Assembly (NCBI GenBank): GCA_951230915.1
Contig: OX579633.1
Coordinates: forward strand, 1,240,001-1,304,000
DNA length: 64,000 nt
Reading direction: 5' to 3'
Origin: Antitrichia curtipendula
Taxonomy: Eukaryota; Streptophyta; Bryopsida; Hypnales; Leucodontaceae
Shown here piece after piece: positions 46,470 through 56,845 of the stretch (its first letter is position 1; every line of letters starts with the position of its first letter). The translations under genes and the position numbers were made by a program. The notes beneath the pieces were generated by a model, which was not told the origin of the DNA, did not search any database, and was given only the letters and a program-made list of their open reading frames with translations.

Positions 46470-48750
46470 ATTTGGTGAGTTCTAGTATCTAACAATTTTT
46501 TTAAGAATAAAAATCAAATGCATGTTTTTTGAAAAAATATTCCAAGACTATCAAATCAATTATTTATCACAATCTTTTTTTAATTCAAAGTTTAGATTCC
46601 AAAAAGAAATTCCACAAATAATAGTCAAAGTCATCTAGAGTTGTAGGTCAATGTTCAAGAAAACCTTTTTTTTCCAACTTTGAATCCTGATAATTTTCAA
46701 TTTGTATAGTCAAACTATATGCAATTTTCACCACACGATCTCAAACAAGTGAAGTACAAGATCTTACAATTAGATTCTTTTAAATGTAATTTTTTTTTTG
46801 GATGAAGGCAATAGAAATGACAATTTTGAATGATTTCGACCCAAAAAATGGCCTTGGTCCTTTAGAGGTTAAATTATCAATTCATGTCTCTAGTAAAATA
46901 ATCTAATTCAAAATCCATATTCATTTGCATAAATTATAAGTTCAAGAGTATTCAAAGTCTTATAATTTACTGTAGCAAGATGGAAAACAAAATCTTTTTT
47001 ACTTTAAATGCAATTATCTTCCAATGTACTTGATATAGGTTGGAATTGTTTTAGTTGATATATGGTGATATGTATCAGTATACTGCCAAATGTATGGTAT
47101 ACAACTTGTGAAAAGACAAATACACAAGATTAGGCAACGGAATTTTGAGGCCATTTGACTAAAGCTAGGAAATAAAGACATGGCTTGACTATGAAATTCT
47201 ATGGCCAAATGACTAAAGCCATTAAAAGAAACCACAACATAAATAAGGAATCAATAGATTCATGAGCTCACACAATTGAGGCCAGGAAATGAAGGCACAC
47301 AAAGTGCCACCACAACTATTGCTTCAAATAACTTGAGTGTCCTTTTATCCACAATTATAATGTTTTCATAAAAACAAATAATTAAAAATAATTAAACCTT
47401 TGAGAGTTGAAGATCTATTTCAAGGCACAAATTAATTTATAATTTATTCTATGTATGCAAATAATTTTTGTGTCCATTCATCTAGAATTCTATTTTGTTC
47501 ATTATTTTATATTTTAATAAAAACAAGCTTTGGTTTTCTTAATTTACTACACAAGATAATGAGACTTTGAATGTTCAACATTAAATTTTTTCACTATAAA
47601 CCTTGAATTACTCTAAAAATTATATTGAAGGATTGAATTGAAAGCTAAAAAATAGATCCAATATGATGTTTTTCCAAAAAAATGCTATAACTGCCCCTAA
47701 AGAAAGATGCTCTATACCTTATCCATACTAATCCAAATGAAATGAATCAATCTATCCATATATAGTCCAAAATATAATCTAATATAACAAATTAATTTTT
47801 TAATTTTTAATTTCAAATCCTTATGATTATTTTTGTTGCCCAAGCTTCACTATTTTGAGGTTTTGGTGGCATAGCTTTTGCTCCTAAACCCTAAACCCTG
47901 AAAAACCCCTAAACCTTAAACCCTAAACCCTGAATCCTGAACTCTGAATTCTGAATCCTAAAGCACTTTTAAAATACTACAGTGAAATCGGTTTCCAAAA
48001 TAAGGGATATCCTGAATGTGAGATTCCATTCCAAGAAAATCTTACTTTCCAAGACAAATGACATGTGGCTGTATTTCTGTAAATACCTCATTCCCTAACA
48101 AGAGACGACTATCAATAATTCCGCTGGTAAAATTTTGCCTATTTATAAGAATAGAGGTCAGTGGAACGTTGGATTCCATTTCACCCCTAAACCACTAGTT
48201 GCGGGATAGGAATGTCAACGCCCCCAAAATAGGGAGATACTCCTCCCCTACTTCTTGAAATTTTGGAACGTTCAAATTTTCCGCTTAGTCATCCCGCCAC
48301 TTTCTTCATCGTCTCTCTCTCGTGAGCTCCCCATATTGCCTCATTTTTTTGTTCTCCAATCTTTTGTTCCTCCTTTGCCTCATGCATGCATTGTTACGGC
48401 GCGGCCTCTGAACGTGTGTGCATTTTCAAATCATTCTGTGTTTGCGAAGTTAGTAGTGTCTTGGCGGCTTAGTATCGCTTGAGTTCTCGAAAGTTCCAGG
48501 TTCTCTTTTCATTACTTCTTATCAAAGTTTCTGTGTTTGGTGTCATTCATTGAGAGCTGTTTGATTATAAACCATATTGTTGATCAAGGTACAGTTTTCT
48601 GTTCTCCATTTGTCAACTACAAGTGATAGTCTTCAGCGGTAAGCATTCGGACGGCACAGATTCTAAGGTCTGTGTCAAATTTCACGTGGTTTGAGTCCCC
48701 CTATTTCTACGCCAAAAAATCCGGAGAGAACGTAAGTACCAGCCGCGAAT
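46470..48750. other. AT-rich gene-free region
   Basis: No credible coding sequence. Short open frames at 47.0-47.2 and 48.25-48.48 kb have no family resemblance. It contains a telomere-like tract near 47.9 kb. Confidence 0.45.
47884..47931 (-). repeat. Degenerate interstitial telomere-like tract
   Basis: CTAAACCCTAAACCCTGAAA and further CTAAACC words, i.e. TTTAGGG on the minus strand, decaying into CTGAATCCTGAAC-type sequence to about 47,960. Confidence 0.7.
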
Positions 48751-48758
48751 GATCATAT

Positions 48759-49752
48759 TTATCCTTGGCTCGAGGATAATCATGAACAACAATCCCTATT
48801 GTATTTATCTTTGGGCCGAAGATAAGTGTCATTAGTTTATGATAGTGCACATTATGACCCATAGAATAATATAAAACTTGAAGAGGCCAAAATATACAAT
48901 TATCTTCAACACAAAGATAAACCATTTAGAAACTAGTACTTACTGAATACACTTTTTCCCAATAGGGACACCCGGCTTCTTCGTCCTCCTTCTCGGAGAG
49001 ATCTTAGTAATTATTGTACTTTACTATTTATCTTCGAGCCGAAGATAAATTGGCGTAGATCAGTTCTGTCAAATTGATTTCAGTCCGTTTATCCATTTTT
49101 GGTATGAAATTTATGCTGAATGCTATCTTAGAATCTTATCCTGGAGTCAATGATAGAACTGGTATTCCTGGTAGTATTCATTTATATGTATGTTTTACAA
49201 ATTTATAAAATACATCAGATGGACCTGATATATATCTTTGTGTGCAATTCATTATTAAATGATCTGTAATAATTTATCTTCGTATTGAGGATAATACTTG
49301 TATTAAGTATTAGTTGGCGTGTTTGGTTTAATTTATGGTAAGGGAAAATGAAATTAATACTCTTTGTCATTTATTGACATTTTAGTTATCTTCAATTCAA
49401 AGATAAATTGATCTTTTTCTCACTTTGAGTATTTGTAAGGTGGTTGGATATCGTCTTTGGCGTATCATTTCAGACATAGACATTTGAATAGAATCGTATC
49501 TCTTGTTCTCTTGATGATTATCTTTTATTAGATGGCAAATTTATAGGCTTTAATATTTCAGTGATTTGTCTGTGAGATGGTTGATTTGAATGATTTTTAT
49601 ACTATTATTTATATATATATTATATTTGATTAAAGGATTTCAAGGTTTTTGGATAGTCATGTAACTCACCTTGCATTCCTCCCGCCCTTGTGAGAGACTT
49701 CATATCCTTGTACGATGATTGGTATAAAATCATATCTTTAGCTCAAAGATAA
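48759..49752. promoter_or_regulatory. Seven copies of a 21 bp palindrome (TTATCTT-N7-AAGATAA)
   Basis: Copies at 48,759-48,779, 48,805-48,825, 48,900-48,920, 49,028-49,048, 49,274-49,294, 49,386-49,406 and about 49,733-49,751. The arms are nearly constant and the central seven bases vary. The cluster ends about 100 bp before the first ATG of the DUF7869 gene and has no counterpart downstream of it. This pattern suits binding sites for a dimeric protein, such as element-encoded subterminal sites or GATA-type promoter boxes. Confidence 0.65.
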
Positions 49753-49848
49753 TTTGGCAATGGACTTATAGAATTTTGTGTATGATGTATCATGTGTCGT
49801 GGATGTGATCTTCCATTATAAACTAATGTCAGTTACATTTCTTACAGG

Positions 49849-52692
49849 ATGGATACTCATGATGTCAACGAGTTTACAATTCCGATGCTAGTTTTGTCCG
49901 AGGGTGTTGCACCTTGCGAGGGAATACCACATGGTTCTTGGTATACAAAGTGTGTCATCCTTAGAAATGAAAGGTCGGTGGAAGTGGCTAAAGGAATTTG
50001 TCACATCATAGATGCGGATCTTGTCATCGACATGAACGGGGAGTCCCTTGGTGACGATCGCGTCGCTATTCATATTGCAGAGTCTTTATGCGAAGAAGAA
50101 GTTCCTTCGGAGTGGATGTGGTCAATGCACTCTTGGCCCATTTCGAGGGTCTATTTGAATGGTACTAGTTTGCATGATCATGAGCAAACGCATCTCTACA
50201 GATCCGCTCTGAATGGGACCGGGCTGTGAAAACGAATTGGAGTTTGTTCCTATGAAAGCTCGCGAGAGAGGAAGGAGCCAATCAGCCTCCCGAGAAAAGA
50301 TGTCCTTCTCACCCCGCAGTCAGTGGCTGAGGTGTCTAGCAAGGAGTGTTGCACCAAGAATTGTATACAACCATTTCCACATGGGAAGATTGAAGCCATT
50401 TGGTCCGTAATGTATGTTGATGGAGGAGTATACACTCGGAAGTCTCGTTTGCTTGATGTACACGGGCAAATCTACCATGATCAAAATGGGAGGGATATGA
50501 TCACCTTGTCAAAACATGAAGTTTGTCCCACGGCTTGGTGCCATATTCATGGAGTATCAAGGGCTACTTTTTACAGATACAAAGGGAAAGCCAAGAAGGA
50601 GGACAAACCAGAGCATCATGGTAATCTGGGGATGAAGAAGCCTCGAACCCACACTTTACAAGCAATGGCCACTCTTCGATTATTGGTAGACAACGAAGCT
50701 AACGCAATGCCGCACAAAACAAAGACCCTTAACTCTGGGGAGAAAGTTCCCTCCATGGTTTTACCATCTGGATTTCATTGGAAGGACAAGTTACCGGAGA
50801 TTAATAATGTGAATTCGTCATTTCAATTGCAACATATTTCAGCTAGTGGATTGAGCAACATTCGACGTCAATCTTTTCTAGAGTTTGCTCCAAAGGCTAG
50901 GGGTGATAGTTTTGCACGTTGCAGATATTGCGATAGGTTAAAGCAGCTGAAGAGTGCTTGCACTCCTGGTTCACGAGCACAACAAATGTGGGCCTACAAA
51001 TTGAAGGCGCACCTTGATGGACAGTAGGCACATAGGGATTTGTATTATGGAAATCGTGGAATGTCAGAGATGTTTCCTGACAAAGTTTTGACCATTATCC
51101 AAGATAAGATGGATCACTCAAAAACCGCTTCTCCCCATTTCTCTCACAAGAGCAAAGGAAACAATTCATTCATGAAGATGCTCGTGGCAGTTACGGGCAT
51201 GATTGCTCATGGGCATGGAGATGTGCGATATGCGCACTATGGCTTAGACATCTTCCCCACAGACTCCAACCATATCATAGGATCAATTGCAAAATTGTTA
51301 AGAGATTTGGAAGCACAACCAAAGCATTCATCTCGTGAACTTTTTGCAGGAGGTGATCATTCTGAATTGACAAAGGCTTTGTTATTAGGCTCACAAACTT
51401 GTACGGACTCTCTTGAATCACCCCCAGATGAGTTGGTGGAAGCTAAACCCCTTCCTCCAATACTGACTCTTCAACTTGACAATGCTTCTGGTGACAACAA
51501 GAACCGCTGGGTTTTTGCATTTTGCTCTCTCCTAGTCTGTAGAGCTATTTTTCAAGAGATTTACATCAATTTCCTCATTGTCAGACACACTCATGAGGAC
51601 ATTGATGCTCTCTTTGGTCGATGGAGTAGCAAATTGAAGACAAACGATTACCCTACACTTCCAAGGTTAATGAAGTCTTTCATGGATTGCGAAACACAGG
51701 CTGTGATTCCTCATCTCATTGAAGAGGTTCCTGATTTCAAGTGTTTTGTAGAGGGATATTTGCATACAGGTGATGATTCTCTATTGGGCCATTCTCAAGC
51801 CCAGCAATTCAAATTTTACAAGGATTCTAGTGGATGGCCTTTGATGCAGTACAAGATCTTGTATACTGATGTGGATTGGCTGTCAAAGGAAGGTGGAGGC
51901 ATTTGCTTGTGGAAGGAGACAACAAATGGAGGTCCTAAAGTGCCGAGGGATACACCTTCACCTTCGGCTCCACAAAAAATGCATTGTTTTGATGAGATTT
52001 GCAAGGGTTTAGAAGGATATATTGCATTGTGGGGTGCAATGGCTAATCAAGACTTGTCTGGAGAGTTCCAAAGGAAGAATGAGCCAGTGCGGAAATACTG
52101 GGAAGGTGTCAGAAGCGCTTTGAACGCACCCCTCGTGATGCGTGAGAAATTGCGGGATGGATTTTGGCTGAATTCTCAAATCATTGAGGAAGTGGAAGAC
52201 CAATACCTTGACGATGGTCAAATGCGTGAGGAATTTGTAGAAGTTGCACCATTTGTTGGTCGTAGGCGTGACCGTCCAGCACCTTCATTCCGTGTTGGCC
52301 GTGATGTGTACGCGGGTTATTTTGTTGCAGTGCGGCCTGCTAATAGTGACCTTCGCCCATTTTGGCTTCCTCGTGCACTTACAAATCCTAATCTTGATCC
52401 AGGGCATGTCAATTCAATTGAGCTGCAATATTGGACGGCTACATCTTTTCAACACGTTATGGAGGATACGTACGGAGGTTGGGACACAAAACAAGGGAAT
52501 TCTTGGTGCGAGGATAAGGCAATTTCTCCGAGCTGGACGCATACGGACTGTATCAGGACTGCTTGGAAGCCACGTGTGAGAGCAGGGACTTCTGATCCAA
52601 GAATCAAAATTCCCAAAAATCAAATTGCTATAATTAAGGCATTTGTGGATGCTTATGTGTGTGGAGAAGACAACAATGCATTTTCTGAGTGA
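49849..52692 (+). pseudogene. DUF7869-type protein, possible DDE-like transposase, broken
   Basis: The first frame (ATG 49,849) runs to TGA at 50,227; the reading frame then has to shift to continue. From about 50,240 a single frame runs to the stop at 52,690, interrupted only by TAG at 51,025-51,027. It holds a Cys-rich segment (SSKECCTKNCIQPF), a finger-like CRYCDRLKQLK, and after the TAG the hallmarks IQDKMDHSKT, LQLDNASGDNKNRWVFAF and VRHTHEDIDALFGRWSSKL. These match the domain I know as DUF7869, found in mosses, algae and animals. The spaced Asp residues and HEDID suggest an RNase-H-like nuclease fold (inference). The C-terminal third is unrecognised. The TAG fits CAG-to-TAG decay. A palindrome cluster precedes it. 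No terminal repeats were found. Confidence 0.65.
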
Positions 52693-54400
52693 AGGTGGAT
52701 AGATTGTAGGCTTAGGGAAGTGATTAGAAGTTTGTAGTGTAGTTTCTTATATTTTAAGACTGAGAAAAAATGTAACTGAAGTACTTGTAGTAGTGGAGGT
52801 GTTTTTCTTAAATATGTTTACAAAAAAAATAAAGAAAGAAAGGGGTTGGAAAGAAGAAATAGATTTAGTCCGCAAATTATTTTAGTCCATTATGATCATT
52901 TATTTTTCTTGGTATTTTAGAATTTAATGTTGTAATCGGTGTGCAATATAATATATTTTTAATTTATTTTATTACTTTATATATTGCATTGTGTATTTTT
53001 CAGTTTGTAAATTGTATTTTTTGTGTCCATCACCATGGATTTATAAGAGTAGATGCATTACCACATTGTATGATGAATTCTTCTATAAACCCTAAACCCT
53101 AAGCATATGCCACAAGCGTTTGCTTTAATCTTTAAGTTCAATATTTATTCTGAATTGGTTAGACTTCGAAATTAATTTTAAAATCATCTTTCAATTGTCT
53201 TTACTTCAAAATTGGTAAGCAATTTCATGTACATGCTTAAATTAATAAGTCTATTGGCATATTCATGTCTCAGTTTATTGAATTGTCTCAATTTAATAGA
53301 CTCTTTTGCATACTAAATTTAGGGTCATGAACAAAATGAGATTCCAAATAGTCTCGATTTAATGAATATGGCCTTCATAAAGTCCTTAAAAAATATCAGA
53401 TGTGAACAATAAGTGAAAGAAATTCATTGAAAACCGGAAACATAGACAACAATTGCACCGTAAATCCTTCTTAGATTAGAGAAAGTATAGGCATTCAAAA
53501 ATGCCGTTTGTACAGACTGAGACTTCATTTACAAGTGCCTCTAACTAATTGAGACTAATCCTAAACTCTGGATAGTTTGGTAGTGCTTGGAATTCCCCAA
53601 CAATCTGATCAGCTGCCCACCAATCTGCTTGCTCATGCCATTGTATTCGCAGGTCTTGAAATTCTACTTTTTAGACGTTCCTACCACCCCCAAACCTTAC
53701 AAATGAAGGTGCAATATTGTCAATACTTCTGAATTTATAGTTATTTTACCTTCAAGAAGAAACCTCAATGTACCTAGCTATACGTACACAATTTCAGCCT
53801 AAACCTACACATCCTAAACTGAATCAACAACACTCCTAGGAGAAACACATGCATCTAGATTTACTCACATTGCCTTAAAATTGGTGAACTTCCTAAGTAC
53901 TGGGCCTTCATGATTGCAACGTCACCTAGAGCAGCTTCCTGAACTTCATACGGCTGATCCAGCAAAATGAAAGTAATCTAAACACTATGACCACATAAGC
54001 ATTGTAAACCACATCTCTTGCCAGTAGTCACAAAGCTCCCAGAGACTAAGCTGGGAGAGCCTTGGCAAAACCCTGCCACTACAACCCATGAACACACTAC
54101 ATCCTCCGTTGCCCAAAATTACCCCCTAAACAAGTCTGCGCTAATCTCCCGCTCAATATTTACAAAGTGCCAATTGAATTGACAATAAACTTGCAAACAC
54201 AATTCACAAATATCCTACATCACCCTAAACCCTGTCAAAATAAAGGTTTCAGCATTATACTAACACGTACTGCATGCAACCGGTGAACTATGAAATGAAG
54301 ACATTACAATCCTAAATTAGCATCCTAATGGAGACCAACACACTCCAAAAAAATGATGCTAAAGGCCACCAAAACTCCATAGTTCTCCTACAAAAATTTC
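52693..54400. other. Gene-free region
   Basis: AT-rich, with a short CCCTAAACCCTAA tract near 53,089-53,103. No coding signal was recognised on either strand. Confidence 0.45.
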
Positions 54401-54499
54401 AACAGCAATAGTAATTACAACATATACAAAGTAGAACTTCCAAGTCCCAATACATTATAAATAGTACCATGAAGACCTGTACATGGCATTTGATCAAAA

Positions 54500-54940
54500 T
54501 TGAACTCCCTTAACCCCACTGTAATTACTTCCCTACCTTCTGTGCCCCTCGGGTGTTCTTTACTATTATCACTTGTTTGGTAACTGGGATTTTCATTCGT
54601 CTCTTCCTCGTGTTGCCCCCTTCCAGGGAACAGCCTTTGCATCCAGTATTTCCGTCAATGTTCAATGACGGAGTAGGGGGGCTCTTTCTACTGCCTTCTA
54701 TTTCAACAACATTAGTTGTGACTTATTCTTCTTTGGGCTTTGATGAAGCAAGTCCATTGATCTATGCTTATTCTCAGCCCTTACCTTTTTAGATCCCAAC
54801 CCTCATCTATTACTAGGAACCAGGACACATTCCAAGTCCTCCTCGTCTTGTTCACCCTCGACCCCTATCTCGTCTTCTTCATCTTCTTGTTCGTAGTTCT
54901 CATCCTCCTCGACATCATGCACATCAACTGTACTTTGGGA
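54500..54940 (-). pseudogene. Gene remnant with acidic segment, beside LTR-C
   Basis: Two minus-strand blocks look coding. Block 54,935-54,800 has VHDVEEDENYEQEDEEDEIG and further acidic residues up to a TGA. Block about 54,720-54,540 reads SRKSPPTPSLNIDGNTGC, then a Lys/Arg-rich stretch. LTR-C starts at 54,944, directly upstream in the minus-strand sense, so the 5' part of the gene was probably separated by the insertion. The protein is not recognised. Confidence 0.3.
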
Positions 54941-55055
54941 CCCTATGAGCCCCTAATTCGTCACTTGGGACTCACAGTCTTCTTTTTTTTCATTAATAAT
55001 AAATTAAACTAATAAAATCCTACAAAAAGCCCCCAAAAGAATGTAAAACCAAAAT

Positions 55056-55208
55056 CACTACAAGAAAATGAGGGTACAAATGACTTCTTCATAATGACTG
55101 CACCGACAACAATGACTGCAAAATAGTCATTTTGTAGTCATTTTGCAGTCATTGTTGTCAATGTAGTCACTGTGGACAAGTCATTTATACCCCCATTTTC
55201 TTGTAGTG
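55056..55208. mobile_element. CACTA-type MITE 1 (153 bp)
   Basis: Begins CACTACAAGAAAATGAGGGT and ends in the near-exact reverse complement. It is flanked by AAT at 55,053-55,055 and 55,209-55,211. The whole element is a near palindrome built of AATGACTGCA/TGCAGTCATT words. Non-coding; it would need a CACTA transposase in trans. Confidence 0.85.
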
Positions 55209-56094
55209 AATAGGTATGTCATATACTAATACAGCATTTGATCTATAATAGAGTATTTTCCCTAGAAAAAACCCAAATCCCACTTGTACATAGGTTAGAT
55301 CCGCGGAATTAGTGGGAATTGCTATGTATGAGGGTTCTTATCCAAAATAGCCTAAATCCACGTGGCACGCGACTGTAGTAACCAAATTGGTCTAAGGGAA
55401 GTCCATGGAGGTTTGTAGACAGATTTCCGAAGATAGATTTCAGTTCCCCATTCTAGTGACAAATAATAGAACCCCCAGTTATTAGCATGCAGGCGTCACT
55501 CCCTCAACATGGGCCAGTAATGGAATCTATGGCTACTAGATTGTGATCTTGGTTTGGAAACATGTCAGGAGGTCAGAAGCAAAACCCATTCGCCAAGATT
55601 CCTCCACATGTGAAAGATTCTCTGACTGCCGGTAAATACGAGGAGCCAAGGTTTTGCCCCCCCCTGACAAATGTGCCAGTAAAAGACATGAGCTAACACA
55701 TCTCTTGAGAAACTCCATGAGAGGTTCTCCAAGAAGTTTCGGAATTTCCTGGATTGCAAAAATATCTCTTCCAGACGGTCAACCGCCTCAAAACCTGATG
55801 GGAAATTTCTAATAATTACCTTAGGCACGGTAAAATCTTACTAAAAATTAGTATAGCTTCTTTTATGTTAATAACGCGCCCGGACAAGTTTCAAGACATT
55901 CCGATAGCGAGAGGAACCCAAACCGGCAAGATGCCTCCAAAATTACAACATGGGGGAATTTGCGTGAAGTTGACCGGCGTCTCGAGGGCACACGAAGTCA
56001 AAACGAAGTCAACAAAGGGTCTTTTTCCACTTCCTTGAGCCTTCCGAACAACCTTGTGTAGTTACTTTTGTCACAGGAGTCAACCGCCAAGAGT

Positions 56095-56236
56095 CACTAC
56101 AAGAAAATGGGGGTATAAATGACTTGTCTACAATGACTGCACCGACAACAATGACTACAAAATGACTATTTTGCAGTCATTGTTGTCGGTGTAGTCATTG
56201 TGAACAAGCCATTTATACCCCCATTTTCTTGAAGTG
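56095..56236. mobile_element. CACTA-type MITE 2 (142 bp)
   Basis: Same family as MITE 1: CACTACAAGAAAATGGGGGT at the left, inverted at the right, AGT duplicated at 56,092-56,094 and 56,237-56,239. It is inserted in LTR-C. Confidence 0.85.
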
Positions 56237-56513
56237 AGTTAGATTTTTACCACTTAATTAAACAAAAGTTGGGGCTAGGTGGCGGTGAACTTTTCGCACC
56301 GGAGTAGGGGGTAGGTAGATCTTTGGACTAAAAATGGCCTTCTAGAGCCATTGGCACTGTCCATTTGCAATTTGGAGTTAATCCCCAAAAGTTAGAGTGT
56401 TGATTCAGCATAGATGGTAGATAGTCAAAATTTAGGGATTTGGATGAAAATTTGAATTGATAAGGTTATTAGTAGGAAGTTAAAGGGGGGGGGGGAGTGG
56501 GCCCTTGGAAACC

Positions 56514-56520
56514 TATATAA
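56514..56520 (+). promoter_or_regulatory. TATA box of LTR-C
   Basis: CCTATATAAGGG, matching the TATA-like sequence in the other LTRs of the family, about 270 bp before the conserved C-run/G-run block. Confidence 0.5.
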
Positions 56521-56784
56521 GGGTTCCACTTTCCTCTCTAAATTCACCCCCTTCATTTTATTGTTAGGTCCGTGGGTCCAAGTTACTTTGGATATTTTGG
56601 CATTTGAAGCCAAAAATCTCTACGGTGTTTTTTGAGCTCTTTTCGAGCTCTATTGCTCTTAAAATTCAAGCTTTGAAGTTCTTTAGGAGTCCTTCCATCT
56701 TGTTTGTGTGTGTCATTTGGTTCTTCCTTCTTTTTGTGTTCCTTTGGACTAACGTGCTTTTTGAAGTATCATTGTCTTGGTTGT

Positions 56785-56845
56785 ACTAATCCTAAAGATA
56801 CCCCCCACAATACCTTGGCGATGCCGCTTTGGGGGGCCTTTAGTG
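56785..56845 (+). promoter_or_regulatory. Conserved C-run/G-run block of LTR-C
   Basis: TACTAATCCTAAAGATA, a C-run, ACAATACCTTGGCGATGCCG, CTTT, a G-run and GCCTTTAGTG. Nearly identical to LTR-A and B. It lies downstream of the predicted start of transcription, so it would be in the RNA. Confidence 0.5.

Noticed and set aside
48759..49752. Spaced palindromes as a possible CRISPR-like array
   Set aside because: Spacing is irregular (46-347 bp), loops vary and the context is a plant genome.
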